Origin: Clostridia bacterium
GTDB lineage: Bacteria; Bacillota; Clostridia; Oscillospirales; CAG-272
NCBI GenBank assembly: GCA_017468385.1
Contig: JAFUIQ010000052.1
Location: forward strand, 52,160 to 116,159
Direction of reading: 5' to 3'
Length of the DNA: 64,000 bases
Shown here: positions 24,288-33,815 of the stretch, piece by piece
Layout: each line of letters starts with the position of its first letter
Position numbering within the stretch: the stretch's first letter is position 1
Notes under the pieces: model-generated
Told to the model about the DNA's origin: nothing
Seen by the model: the letters and a program-made list of their open reading frames with translations, nothing else
The model's database searches: none
Translations under genes and position numbers: made by a program

Positions 24288-25019
24288 TTACCGCTGCATT
24301 TCCTCGATATGATACACGTAATCCAGCGTCTGCAAAGCTGCGATAATCTCTTTGTGAGTCTTGTATTTTTTCAACTCCGCACTGCTGATGGTGATCGCCA
24401 CCGAATATACGCTAAGCCCGGAATTCACATAAGCGGGATTGGACTCAATATCATCGATGGTCAAACCGAGCCGACGGATCGTGGTCACAAAATTCTGCAG
24501 GTATGTACTGCTGATCAACTCCAGATGCACCTCAAAATGATTGGATCGATTTTTCAGATACACCTCAAATGCCGGGAAGAAAGAAAGACTGCACAAAAGG
24601 GCAAAGAAGGAAATCACCGTAACCGTGTAGTATCCCGCGCCGGCGGTCAATCCAATGATGCCGCAGGCCCATAGACCGACAGATGTGGTCAGGCCTTTGA
24701 TCTGATTGCGGGAACTGAACAAGACAGAGTTAACGCTGATAATGGCGCTGGCAATAATGGTAGCAGCAGAGATCAGCGGAAACTCAACAGTTTCGCTGAT
24801 ACCGATAAACACATCCAGCATCATAGCGATCGTTGACGCCAATGATACCAGAATGAACGTGCGCAGTCCCGCCGAGTGACGCTTGCTGGATCGCTCACAG
24901 CCGATGATGGCGGCCAATCCCACCGACAAAAGGATGCGAAAAAGAATGGACCAGATATTTATATTGATGGACCACTGTCCCAAAAAGGCCGCGATCGGAT
25001 CGATAACGGGTGTATTCAT
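24288..25019 (-). CDS. MgtC/SapB-family membrane protein
   Basis: Inner-membrane protein of 243 residues with about five hydrophobic segments and the MgtC hallmarks LAAIIGCERSSKRHSAGLRTFILVSLAS and an ACT-like soluble C-terminal half (about 150-243). Family members are linked to magnesium stress and modulation of membrane ATPases; the role here is unknown. The ATG at 25019 has AAGGAGATTGTC before it; an 18-residue longer frame overlaps the upstream gene and lacks one. It starts 10 bases after the antiporter gene, so the two are probably one transcript. Confidence 0.9.
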   Translation of the reverse strand: MNTPVIDPIAAFLGQWSININIWSILFRILLSVGLAAIIGCERSSKRHSAGLRTFILVSLASTIAMMLDVFIGISETVEFPLISAATIIASAIISVNSVLFSSRNQIKGLTTSVGLWACGIIGLTAGAGYYTVTVISFFALLCSLSFFPAFEVYLKNRSNHFEVHLELISSTYLQNFVTTIRRLGLTIDDIESNPAYVNSGLSVYSVAITISSAELKKYKTHKEIIAALQTLDYVYHIEEMQR

Positions 25020-25029
25020 GACAATCTCC

Positions 25030-26472
25030 TTATCTTCTGTTTCTCTGGTGATGACGAGGGATCGGCACCGCATTGTAGTGCTCTTCCGCCGCCTGCGTAA
25101 AGGCCAGTTCTTCCTCGTTCACGGTATGCTGGGGAATTTCCTCCTGGATCTTCTGGATGCGCTCAATGAGCAGATCCAGCGAGGATTTTGTCTCTCCGCT
25201 TTCCGTGGTTTCGTCCACCGTGACGATCTCCTCAAGCTTGTTGGAATAGGATCCGGACAAATAGAGCGAGAGTTTTGCGCAGGCTGGGCCGATCAGCTCG
25301 TAAAGAATACATGCAGAAAGTATAATGGTTTGCAAAGCACTTCCCACTTCCCCGCCCAACGTACGGGCGCCGAGGGCTGCCAGACCGATGGCAACGCCGG
25401 CCTGGGGTACAAGAGCCATACCGAGGTAGTTGCGTACCTCCTTCTTCTTTTTCACAAACAGACATCCAAGGAAGGAGCCAAAATACTTACCGATAATACG
25501 ACCGAAGAAATACAGAATCGTTATCAAAAGAAGCGGCACCGCACCGGTTGCGGCGGACACGCCGAACAGAGCATCCAGATCGAAGTTCAAGCCGGAGCGC
25601 ACAAAATACAGCAGCAGAATGGGCGGGCTGAAATAGTTGAGTTGCTTGAACAGTTTGTCATCCGCTGCGATATTCACATACACCGTACCCATGGACATAC
25701 ATCCCAACAGAGGGGATATCTCCAATAGGGCGCAGATGCCGCAAAAGGCGAACAGAAACGCTACTGCGATAATCAAACGGTTATCGGTGGAACGGTCCTC
25801 AATCATCAATTTCATAAAGAAGCCAAACACGCCGCCAAGAAGAAGTACGCCGACGTTTGTGAGAAGAGGCATGAACACGCTGGTTAAGCTGAAAGGCTCA
25901 CCGGAAATGGTTGCTGCAGCAACGGAGATCGCGGTGCTGTACATAAGAAGCGCAACAATATTATCAACAGCAATCAGCTGCAGCAGCGTATCGACGAAAT
26001 CGCCCTTGGCACGGGTCTGCCGAATCGTCATAACCGTCGAAGCGGAGGAAGTGGCGGCTGCCAGCGCAGCCAGAACCAGAGAGAACACCAGATCCAGATG
26101 AAGGACAACAAACAAGAGGACAAACACGATGCCGGATGCCAAAAATGCTTCACATATGGTGATGATTATGACTTTAACGCCATTCTTTTTCAAAGCAGAA
26201 AAACGGAAATACTGTCCGGTACTGAATGCAATGAAAGCAAGGGCAATATCGGCTAAAAAGTCCATGCCCCCTATCACCTGTCCCGGAATCAGATCCAGGC
26301 AGTACGGTCCCATGAGAACACCGGTAACAATGTACGCGGTGACATTGGGCAAGCGAAGCTTTTTGGTAATGCGAGTCATCAAAAAACCAAAAAACAGCAT
26401 AAAGGCAACGGAAATAATGATCGTTGCCACGGGTGACGATTGCTGTAAATCGTGATAAATCTCTCTGAGCAT
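25030..26472 (-). CDS. Cation:proton antiporter (CPA2/KefB type)
   Basis: Membrane antiporter of 480 residues with roughly twelve hydrophobic helices in the first 385 residues and a charged cytoplasmic tail of about 85 residues rich in Glu and Thr. The start RLPNVTAYIVTGVLMGPYCLDLIPG and the GLAALGARTLGG region match Na/H and K/H exchangers of the CPA2 superfamily. No TrkA-N domain follows, unlike KefB/KefC. AGAAGGCAAA precedes the ATG and a good promoter lies upstream. It is paired with the MgtC-like gene, suggesting joint control of ion or pH balance. Confidence 0.88.
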   Translation of the reverse strand: MLREIYHDLQQSSPVATIIISVAFMLFFGFLMTRITKKLRLPNVTAYIVTGVLMGPYCLDLIPGQVIGGMDFLADIALAFIAFSTGQYFRFSALKKNGVKVIIITICEAFLASGIVFVLLFVVLHLDLVFSLVLAALAAATSSASTVMTIRQTRAKGDFVDTLLQLIAVDNIVALLMYSTAISVAAATISGEPFSLTSVFMPLLTNVGVLLLGGVFGFFMKLMIEDRSTDNRLIIAVAFLFAFCGICALLEISPLLGCMSMGTVYVNIAADDKLFKQLNYFSPPILLLYFVRSGLNFDLDALFGVSAATGAVPLLLITILYFFGRIIGKYFGSFLGCLFVKKKKEVRNYLGMALVPQAGVAIGLAALGARTLGGEVGSALQTIILSACILYELIGPACAKLSLYLSGSYSNKLEEIVTVDETTESGETKSSLDLLIERIQKIQEEIPQHTVNEEELAFTQAAEEHYNAVPIPRHHQRNRR

Positions 26473-26540
26473 TTTGCCTTCTTTCTATGTAGATACGGTG
26501 TGCAACACTTGATGTAAGTACATGGATGGTATAATTAATT

Positions 26541-26569
26541 ATTATATCACATAGCAAAGGATATTTCAA
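26541..26569 (-). promoter_or_regulatory. Promoter of the antiporter-mgtC unit
   Basis: TTGAAA at 26569-26564 and TATAAT at 26546-26541, 17-base spacer, reverse strand. The following stretch 26570-26759 up to the divergent ABC promoter holds no gene or clear structure that I can see. Confidence 0.8.
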
Positions 26570-26759
26570 TAGCAGATTGGAACAATCCACAGGAATTCTC
26601 CTGCAAAAAGTGAATGAATTAAGAAAGTCAGCTCATTTGCAGTGATAGGGGCACCACCGCCTCTTTATATACTTGGTCTCGGAATCGTAACACGGCATCC
26701 AGCCCTTATCAAGAAGCTCCTATTTTGCATAAAACTCACATAGTTTCGCATTAACTCTA

Positions 26760-26788
26760 TTGATTCATTTTTTGAAATATGATATAAT
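26760..26788 (+). promoter_or_regulatory. Promoter of the ABC exporter operon
   Basis: TTGATT at 26760-26765 and TATAAT at 26783-26788 with a 17-base spacer, about 45 bases before the first ABC gene. Confidence 0.8.
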
Positions 26789-26833
26789 GTAAAGAGTTCT
26801 ATATGTAAGCAAGTTATTATCCCAAAGGAGAGC

Positions 26834-28636
26834 ATGATGCTGTTTGGAAAACATATAAACCGATATTATTTGAAATACCTGCCTATGCTTCTTCTCGGCG
26901 TAGTCGCTTTGATCGTTGTAGACTATATGCAGCTGCTGGTACCGGAGCTGTATAAAATGGTCATCAACGGCATCAACGACGGTGCCGTAGAGATCGACGG
27001 CGTTCTGCACACCTTTGACATGGATTTTTTGTTGGACAGAATCTGTCTGCCTATGATTTTCATCATCCTGTCCATGGTGATCGGACGTTTTCTGTGGCGT
27101 ATCTGCTTTTTCGGATCCGGTATCCGGGTGGAGACGGATCTGCGCGGCAGAATGTTTGACCACTGCAAGGATCTCTCCCAGCAGTATTACCAGAACAACA
27201 AGGTCGGTGATCTGATGTCCCTGTTCACTAACGATCTGGAGACGGTGCAGGATTGCTTCGGCTCCGGCATTCTGATGTTCTGTGATGCTTTGTTTCTCGG
27301 CGTCCTTGCCTTCAACAAAATGATGCACATGGACATCCTGCTCACACTGCTCTCCATGATTCCCATGGCACTTCTGCTGGCGGGCGGATTGATCCTCAGT
27401 AAGTATCTGACACTCAAATGGGAGAATCGCCAGGCGGCATTCTCCAAGCTGTCCGATTTTTCCCAGGAAAGCTTCGCGGGCATCGCCGTAATCAAGGCCT
27501 TTGTGAAGGAAGCCAAAGAGTTGATGGCATTCCGGAAACTGAACCGGGACAACGAGGATGCCAACATCGCCTACACCAAGTTGTCCGTCAGCCTGAATAT
27601 TTCCGTCACGTTACTGGTGGAGTCCGTGATTTGTGTGATCCTGGGCTACGGCGGCTATCTGGTGCATGAGGATGTACTGAATGCAGGAGAACTCGTCGAG
27701 TTCATCGGCTATTTCACAGCCATCGTTTGGCCGGTTATGGCTATCTCGCAGTTGATTGAAATGCGCTCCCGCGGCAAGGCTTCCCTGAACCGTATCGGTG
27801 AGCTGCTGGAGGCTAAACAGGACGTAATCGATCGGAATAACGTGACCGCGCCGGATGCGCTCAAGGGAAATATCGAATTCCGCAATCTGACATTCCGTTA
27901 TCCGGACGGCGATTACGACGTTTTGAAGAACGTATCCTTCCGCATCCATGCGGGTGAAAACGTGGGTATCATCGGCAAGACCGGATCAGGCAAGACATCC
28001 CTTGTGGATCTGATCCTCCGCACCTACAACGTCCCCGACGGAACCATATTCCTGGACGGGCACGACATCAATTCCCTGTCGATCCACTCCGTCAGACAGA
28101 ATGCCGCCTATGTGCCCCAGGACAACTTCCTGTTCAGCGACACTATTGAAAACAACATTTCCTTTGCCACCGATAACGGCACGCAGGATGATGTAATCCA
28201 GGCGGCCAAGATGTCCGATGTGCACGACAACATTGTGGATTTCCCCGAGGGATACAAAACCGTATTGGGCGAGCGCGGCGTGACCGTATCCGGCGGCCAG
28301 AAACAGCGTATCTCCATCGCACGGGCGCTGATGAAGAACGCGCCCATTCTGATCCTCGACGACTCGGTTTCCGCCGTTGACGTGAAAACCGAGAAATCCA
28401 TTCTGGAAAATCTGCGCCAGCAGAGAGCGGGCATGACCACCATACTCATTGCCCATCGTATCTCTACCATTGAGCAGATGGACAAACTGCTTTTTATCGA
28501 TGACGGTGAAATCATCGCCATCGGCACGCACAGCGAATTGTACGAAACCTGTCCCCCGTATAGAAGTATGGTGGATCTGCAGAAACTGGACGATCTTGAG
28601 AAAGAACACGGAAAGGAGGCGGCAGCTCATGCGTGA
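26834..28636 (+). CDS. ABC exporter half-transporter with degenerate catalytic site
   Basis: A 600-residue type IV ABC exporter half: six transmembrane helices in about 1-310, then a nucleotide-binding domain with GKTGSGKTS, signature VSGGQKQR and Walker B ILILDDSVSAVD. The residue after the Walker B Asp is Asp instead of Glu, as in the degenerate site of heterodimeric exporters. The partner gene overlaps by eight bases and keeps the canonical Glu, so the two most likely form one heterodimer. AAAGGAG precedes the ATG. Substrate unknown; relatives include multidrug and lipid exporters. Confidence 0.92.
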   Translation: MMLFGKHINRYYLKYLPMLLLGVVALIVVDYMQLLVPELYKMVINGINDGAVEIDGVLHTFDMDFLLDRICLPMIFIILSMVIGRFLWRICFFGSGIRVETDLRGRMFDHCKDLSQQYYQNNKVGDLMSLFTNDLETVQDCFGSGILMFCDALFLGVLAFNKMMHMDILLTLLSMIPMALLLAGGLILSKYLTLKWENRQAAFSKLSDFSQESFAGIAVIKAFVKEAKELMAFRKLNRDNEDANIAYTKLSVSLNISVTLLVESVICVILGYGGYLVHEDVLNAGELVEFIGYFTAIVWPVMAISQLIEMRSRGKASLNRIGELLEAKQDVIDRNNVTAPDALKGNIEFRNLTFRYPDGDYDVLKNVSFRIHAGENVGIIGKTGSGKTSLVDLILRTYNVPDGTIFLDGHDINSLSIHSVRQNAAYVPQDNFLFSDTIENNISFATDNGTQDDVIQAAKMSDVHDNIVDFPEGYKTVLGERGVTVSGGQKQRISIARALMKNAPILILDDSVSAVDVKTEKSILENLRQQRAGMTTILIAHRISTIEQMDKLLFIDDGEIIAIGTHSELYETCPPYRSMVDLQKLDDLEKEHGKEAAAHA

Positions 28637-30527
28637 ATACTTCCCTTTGCTCTTTACCGGTGCCGCCATCGGCTTGTTCTCCTTGATCTTTTTGATCGCC
28701 TATCTTTCCATCAAAGATAAAAAAGAAGCCATCGGCTTCGATCGGAACATGAAGGATTCCGAGATTGCCCGCCGGCTTCTGGCCTACGCCAAGCCCCACT
28801 GGAGAAGTTTCCTTCTGGTGCTGTTTCTTATGCTGTTCTCCATTGCCTACGATATTCTCTCCCCGCTGATCGTCGGCAACGTGGAAGAAATGATCAAGGA
28901 CGATTTCCCCGTATCGGATTTGTTTCTGTATGTAGCGTTCTATGCCGGAATTCTGATCGTTTCCCTGGTCTGCTCCTACATCCAGGCTGTGGTTTTGCAG
29001 AAAACCGGCCAGAAGATTCTCTCCAACATCCGCGAGGATCTGTTTATCCATATCGAAAGTTTGTCACACGCCCAGCTGAACAGCATGCCTGTGGGCAAGC
29101 TGGTCACCCGTGTAACTAATGACACCAACGCCATCTCCATGATGTTCACCAACATTCTGGTGAATCTGATCAAGAACGCGTTTATCATCGTGGGCGTGTT
29201 GACCGCCATGCTGTGTCTCAACTACGGGCTGACGCTGATGGTACTTTGCTTTGTACCCTTTATCGTTCTGTTTACCGTCATCTTCCGCAAATTCTCCCGC
29301 AAGGCCTACCGTAAGGTGAAAGACGGCACAACGGACATCAACACCTTCCTGTCCGAGCATCTGTCCGGCATGAAGATCATCCAGATTTTCAACCGGGAAC
29401 AACGGAAAAAGCAGGAGTTCGACAACAAAAACGCCGCCCTTGGCAAAGCCAAAAAGCAGCAGATTTTTGTATTCGGTATCTTCCGTCCCATCGTATATAT
29501 GCTGTACATCTCCTCCGTCCTTTGCCTGCTGTATCTGGGCGGCCGTGGATACATTAACGAAACGGTATTCCTTGGACAGACGATCACGGGCAGTCTGATC
29601 GTCACCTTCTATATGTACATCTCCAAGTTCTTCAATCCGATCCAGAGCCTGGCGGAGCAGTTCAACTGGCTGCAGTCTGCCTTCGCATCGGCGGAGAAGA
29701 TCTTTACTGTATTCGATATTCAGCCGGATGTGGTGGATGCGGAAGACGCTATCGAATTGGATCATGTGGAAGGAAACATTGAGTTCCGCAACGTATGGTT
29801 CGCTTACAAGGGTGAGGACTGGGTATTGAAAGATGTATCCTTTACCGTAAAGGCAGGCGATACAGTGGCCTTTGTCGGCTCCACCGGCTCGGGAAAAACC
29901 ACCATTCTCTCCCTCATCTGCCGCAACTACGACATCCAGCGGGGCGAAATTCTCATCGACGGAATCAACATAAAAAAGATCAAGATCGCTTCCCTGCGCC
30001 GCCACTTCGGACAAATGCTGCAGGATGTGTTCCTGTTTTCCGGCACGATCCGTTCCAACATTCTCCTTCGCATGGAAGGCGTATCCGATGAGGAAGTCAT
30101 GCAGGCATGCCGGTATGTCAACGCGGACAAGATCATCAACCGTTTGACAAATGGCCTGGACGAAGAAGTCCGTGAGCGAGGCAACAATTTCTCCGCCGGC
30201 CAGAGACAGCTTCTGTCCTTTGCGCGCACGATCCTGCACAAGCCGGAAATTCTGATTCTGGACGAAGCCACCGCCAACATCGACACAGAAACCGAGATCC
30301 TGATCCAGGATTCCCTGGAAAAGATGATGAATATCGGTACGCTTCTGATCGTGGCCCATCGTCTGTCTACCGTACAGCACGCGGACAACATCATCTATCT
30401 GTCCCACGGCCGTATCATCGAACAGGGCACCCATGCGGAACTGCTTGCCCGTGAGGGCCGGTATCACGCGCTGTACATGCTCCAGTATGACAAGGAACGT
30501 GTAAAACAGGCGTCCGCCGTCCAATAA
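28629..30527 (+). CDS. ABC exporter half-transporter with canonical catalytic site
   Basis: A 632-residue partner of the preceding exporter half. The start is the ATG at 28629, inside the previous gene and preceded by AAAGGAGGCGGCAGCTC; a 60-residue longer frame is a shadow. It has an extra N-terminal membrane helix (PLLFTGAAIGLFSLIFLIAYLS, quoted residues about 5-24 only in part) before the usual six, then GSTGSGKTT, signature FSAGQRQLL and Walker B ILILDEATANID with the catalytic Glu. Translational coupling and the complementary site chemistry support a heterodimer. Confidence 0.92.
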   Translation: MREYFPLLFTGAAIGLFSLIFLIAYLSIKDKKEAIGFDRNMKDSEIARRLLAYAKPHWRSFLLVLFLMLFSIAYDILSPLIVGNVEEMIKDDFPVSDLFLYVAFYAGILIVSLVCSYIQAVVLQKTGQKILSNIREDLFIHIESLSHAQLNSMPVGKLVTRVTNDTNAISMMFTNILVNLIKNAFIIVGVLTAMLCLNYGLTLMVLCFVPFIVLFTVIFRKFSRKAYRKVKDGTTDINTFLSEHLSGMKIIQIFNREQRKKQEFDNKNAALGKAKKQQIFVFGIFRPIVYMLYISSVLCLLYLGGRGYINETVFLGQTITGSLIVTFYMYISKFFNPIQSLAEQFNWLQSAFASAEKIFTVFDIQPDVVDAEDAIELDHVEGNIEFRNVWFAYKGEDWVLKDVSFTVKAGDTVAFVGSTGSGKTTILSLICRNYDIQRGEILIDGINIKKIKIASLRRHFGQMLQDVFLFSGTIRSNILLRMEGVSDEEVMQACRYVNADKIINRLTNGLDEEVRERGNNFSAGQRQLLSFARTILHKPEILILDEATANIDTETEILIQDSLEKMMNIGTLLIVAHRLSTVQHADNIIYLSHGRIIEQGTHAELLAREGRYHALYMLQYDKERVKQASAVQ

Positions 30528-30546
30528 TGTACCACGGAGAAACGTT

Positions 30547-31473
30547 ATGCATTTTGAAATTGCCCTATCCAATGTACTCTTAACGCTGTTTTATATCGTC
30601 CCCGGATACATCATCTGCAAAATGAAAAAAGCCTCGGTAGATCACTTGTCCACCATTTCGTCCATTCTGATCTACGGATGCTCCCCCTGCCTTGTTATAT
30701 CCTCTTTTCTTAAGCTGGATTTCTCGGTATCGGATTTATACAAGATGGGCTGGTTCTTCCTGCTCACTCTCATTTTGCAGGCCGCCTTCATGGGAGTGCT
30801 GTTTCTTCTGTTCCGCCGCCGGTTTTCCGACAGCAAGTACAGAATGCTTACCATTGCCTCTGTTCTGGGCAATGTGGGTTTCTTCGGCCTGCCCATCGTG
30901 AAAGCCCTGGTACCGGGTCATCCGGAGGTCATGTGCTATTCCATTGTGACCGTCATTTCCATGAATTTGCTGGTGTTCTCTGTGGGCGTTTTCTGCCTGA
31001 CTCAGCGAAAAGAATTCATGACCATTCGGGCCGCCATATTCAATCCGACGATGTTCGGTCTGGTGATTGCATTCCCGCTGTATCTTATCGGTGCGAAGAA
31101 CTTTCTGCCCACAGTGCTGCTGAACGGTCTGGATCTTCTCGGAACTATGACAACGCCGTTGTGTATGCTGATTTTGGGCGTTCGTCTGGCAACAGTACCT
31201 TTCAAAAAATTATTCGCAAGACCGCTTATTTATTTGATTTGCCTGTGCAAACTGGTTCTGTTCCCATTGTTCAGCTACGCGGCGGTTTACTTTCTTCCAT
31301 TTGATCCGGCGTTTAAAGCAAGCATTCTGATTCTTTGCGCCACGCCTTGTGCATCCATTATTCTGAATCTGGCGGAGATGCACAAAAGCGAAACAGAACT
31401 GGCAGCAAACTGCGTGCTGGTAACTACCCTTCTCTGCTTCTTAACAATCCCGGTACTGACCCTTCTATTATGA
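30547..31473 (+). CDS. AEC-family (auxin efflux carrier-like) permease
   Basis: Membrane carrier of 308 residues with about ten hydrophobic helices. GNVGFFGLPIVKAL near residues 116-129 and the NPTMFGLVIAFPLYL repeat region are typical of the AEC family, whose bacterial members export or import small organic acids. It begins 19 bases after the ABC exporter with GGAGAAACGTT before the ATG and is likely the last gene of that operon, since a bidirectional terminator follows. The substrate cannot be told from sequence. Confidence 0.9.
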   Translation: MHFEIALSNVLLTLFYIVPGYIICKMKKASVDHLSTISSILIYGCSPCLVISSFLKLDFSVSDLYKMGWFFLLTLILQAAFMGVLFLLFRRRFSDSKYRMLTIASVLGNVGFFGLPIVKALVPGHPEVMCYSIVTVISMNLLVFSVGVFCLTQRKEFMTIRAAIFNPTMFGLVIAFPLYLIGAKNFLPTVLLNGLDLLGTMTTPLCMLILGVRLATVPFKKLFARPLIYLICLCKLVLFPLFSYAAVYFLPFDPAFKASILILCATPCASIILNLAEMHKSETELAANCVLVTTLLCFLTIPVLTLLL

Positions 31474-31474
31474 C

Positions 31475-31507
31475 AAAAGCCGATGATGCGCTGCATCATC
31501 GGCTTTT
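31475..31507. terminator. Bidirectional terminator between the AEC carrier and serS
   Basis: A perfect 15-base inverted repeat AAAAGCCGATGATGC with a three-base loop; A and T runs at its two ends let it serve both converging units. Confidence 0.9.
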
Positions 31508-31514
31508 ATTGTTA

Positions 31515-32801
31515 TTACTGCTTGGGAATCAGTTTTTCCTTGCCGCCCATGTAGGGACGAAGTGCTTCGGGGATATTGACAGTACCGTCTGCATTCAGAT
31601 TGTTCTCCAGGAAAGCAATCAGCATACGGGGCGGAGCCACCACGGTGTTGTTCAGCGTATGAGCCAGGTACTTGCCGTTCTCACCGTTGACACGGATCTT
31701 CAGGCGGCGTGCCTGTGCGTCACCCAGGTTGGAGCAGCTGCCCACCTCGAAGTACTTCTTCTGACGGGGAGACCATGCCTCAACGTCGCAGGATTTCACC
31801 TTCAGATCCGCCAGATCACCGGAGCAGCATTCCAGCGTGCGAACCGGAATATCCAAAGAGCGGAACTGATCTACTGTGTTCTGCCACAGCTTGTCGTACC
31901 ACATCATGCTGTCCTCGGGTTTGCAGACAACAATCATTTCCTGCTTCTCAAACTGGTGGATACGGTATACACCGCGCTCCTCGATGCCGTGGGCACCCTT
32001 CTCTTTACGGAAGCAAGGAGAATAGCTGGTAAGCGTATACGGCAGTTTCGCCTCGGGGATGATCTGATCGATGAACTTACCGATCATGGAATGTTCACTG
32101 GTGCCGATCAGGTACAGATCCTCGCCCTCGATTTTGTACATCATGGCTTCCATTTCCGCAAAGCTCATAACGCCGGTTACCACATCGGAGCGGATCATGA
32201 AGGGCGGGATGCAGTAAGTAAAGCCGCGCTCGATCATGAAATCTCTCGCATAGGAGATCACGGCAGAATGGAGGCGGGCGATATCACCCATCAGGTAATA
32301 GAAACCGTTTCCGGCTACGCGGCGCGCTGCATCCAGATCGATACCGTCAAAGCGCTCCATGATTTCGGTGTGGTACGGAATTTCGAAATCGGGCACCACC
32401 GGCTCACCGTACTTCTGGATTTCCACGTTCTCGGAGTCATCCTTACCGATCGGTACAGAGGGGTCGATGATGTTGGGGATGATCATCATGATCTTCTGGA
32501 TCTTCTCATCAATTTCGGTTACCTTAGCTTCATCCTCTGCCAGTTTGGCCGCATTTTCCGTAACCTTTTTCTTCATTTCCTCTGCTTCATCGCGCTTGCC
32601 CTGTCCCATCAGCGCACCGATCATCTTGGAGTACTTATTGCGGCTTGAGCGAAGCTCCTCCACTTCATGAAGAACGCGGCGTTTCTCCACGTCCAACTCG
32701 ATCACTTCATCCACCAGGGGAAGTTTGGCGTCCTGGAACTTGTTCTTGATGTTCTGCTTTACGATTTCCGGATTTTCTCTGAGAAATTTAATGTCGAGCA
32801 T
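31515..32801 (-). CDS. serS: Seryl-tRNA synthetase
   Basis: Class II synthetase that charges tRNA-Ser. It has the N-terminal long coiled-coil arm (about 30-105, ELRSSRNKYSKMIGALMGQGKRDEA) and class II motifs: FRKEKGAHGIEERGVYRIHQF (motif 2 region) and motif 3 near GMLIAF-like PRMLIAFLENN. The 428-residue length is normal. AGGAGGC precedes the ATG. A T-box leader with a predicted UCC serine specifier lies upstream, matching the gene. Confidence 0.97.
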   Translation of the reverse strand: MLDIKFLRENPEIVKQNIKNKFQDAKLPLVDEVIELDVEKRRVLHEVEELRSSRNKYSKMIGALMGQGKRDEAEEMKKKVTENAAKLAEDEAKVTEIDEKIQKIMMIIPNIIDPSVPIGKDDSENVEIQKYGEPVVPDFEIPYHTEIMERFDGIDLDAARRVAGNGFYYLMGDIARLHSAVISYARDFMIERGFTYCIPPFMIRSDVVTGVMSFAEMEAMMYKIEGEDLYLIGTSEHSMIGKFIDQIIPEAKLPYTLTSYSPCFRKEKGAHGIEERGVYRIHQFEKQEMIVVCKPEDSMMWYDKLWQNTVDQFRSLDIPVRTLECCSGDLADLKVKSCDVEAWSPRQKKYFEVGSCSNLGDAQARRLKIRVNGENGKYLAHTLNNTVVAPPRMLIAFLENNLNADGTVNIPEALRPYMGGKEKLIPKQ

Positions 32802-32830
32802 ATAATGCCTCCTAAATTAGAATCAAAAAT

Positions 32831-33042
32831 AAAAAATCCCCGTCACCACATGGGACGAAGAAACTCCGTGTTGCCACCCAAATTGCCGCAGTGCGGCCAC
32901 TCGAAAGTATGATAAAGGATACCACCCTCCGGCTTTCGCCGGGAACTCCGAAAGTGGATACGCCCGGCACTGTACTGCATCCCACCACACTGCAGTTCTC
33001 TGAAACAGCCGCACAAGCGATAGCTTTCCTCAACGTTCACAT
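32831..33042 (-). promoter_or_regulatory. T-box leader of serS, Ser specifier (UCC)
   Basis: tRNA-Ser-sensing leader. The specifier UCC is at 32956-32958, followed by A-CTTTC as in the other T-boxes of the window. The T-box core is the variant TGGGTGGCAACACGGAG at 32864-32880. The terminator stem GTCCC/GGGGA with a long T run (32831-32836) is short. Because the cognate gene is known, this leader calibrates the specifier reading used for the branched-chain cluster. Confidence 0.9.
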
Positions 33043-33048
33043 ATATCT

Positions 33049-33076
33049 ATTATACCTATATTTACAAAAAATGCAA
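33049..33076 (-). promoter_or_regulatory. Promoter of serS
   Basis: TTGCAT at 33076-33071 and TATAAT at 33054-33049, 16-base spacer, reverse strand. Confidence 0.75.
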
Positions 33077-33136
33077 GAGGATATACGAACTTTCGTGAAA
33101 AAATGCTGTTTCCGTTTCCGAAAACAGCATTTACTA

Positions 33137-33814
33137 TTAAAGTTTAAACGCCTTATCTACAGGCAAGGCACAAAGAATGCCGCCTGCTTCCGAGCGAAGG
33201 CCAAATTCCCGGTTCACATCCTCCATTACCTGGTCGCGGATACTGTCCGGTGCCAGGATGGCAAGAATCTCTCGCTCAGGCTGAAGATCCATCCCCTGGA
33301 AAATGCTGTCGGTATCATTGCCCGCAAGACGGGCACGGACGACGGTTCCGCCCGTCGCGCCGGCTTTTTTGGCGGTCTGCATAATCTGGTCCGTATATCC
33401 CTGATTGACAGTTATCAGAATCAAACTGTGCTGATGCTCATTTTTCATCGGTTTTACCTCCCTGCTTTCCACATTGGATGGGTTATGCATAGACAGAACT
33501 GTAGCAGTCAAATTCCCGACTGCGGTCGGAGACAGTACCATCATGATGCCGCCGCGGGCCGTGCTGCGAAAAGAATCGCTGTACTCATGCACCACATCTT
33601 CCACCGCACTTTCTTTTCCCATAGCGATGACAATGTCCTTCTCACTGCTGCCCAAACCCAAAATATCCATCATTTCCGAGGATGCGGTTCCCTGACCATA
33701 GCAGCGCATAAGACAGCCCACACCCATCGTTTCCATACGGCGGGTAAGATTTTTGCCATTGCCGCGCTCGGTTATGGCAACAAGCATGCGCACTTTTTCT
33801 ACGCGAATATCCAT
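33137..33814 (-). CDS. Tandem PII-like signalling protein
   Basis: A 225-residue protein made of two PII-like ferredoxin-fold repeats. The first runs through RGNGKNLTRRMETMGVG and ARGGIMMVLSPT (about 5-97), the second through NQGYTDQIMQTAKKAGATGGTVVRAR and EAGGILCALPVD (about 130-220). The GATGGTVVRAR segment matches PII-type T-loop base regions. The ATG at 33814 follows GGAGGATGAC; a longer frame overlaps the upstream gene. It starts one base after the DUF1538 gene, so it probably binds a nucleotide-type ligand and regulates that membrane protein. The effector is unknown. Confidence 0.85.
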   Translation of the reverse strand: MDIRVEKVRMLVAITERGNGKNLTRRMETMGVGCLMRCYGQGTASSEMMDILGLGSSEKDIVIAMGKESAVEDVVHEYSDSFRSTARGGIMMVLSPTAVGNLTATVLSMHNPSNVESREVKPMKNEHQHSLILITVNQGYTDQIMQTAKKAGATGGTVVRARLAGNDTDSIFQGMDLQPEREILAILAPDSIRDQVMEDVNREFGLRSEAGGILCALPVDKAFKL

Positions 33815-33815
33815 G

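Noticed and set aside
24288-26472. Inclusion of the antiporter and MgtC-like genes in the branched-chain cluster
   Set aside because: They have their own promoter at 26541-26569, and the Ile T-box promoter starts a new unit downstream of them.
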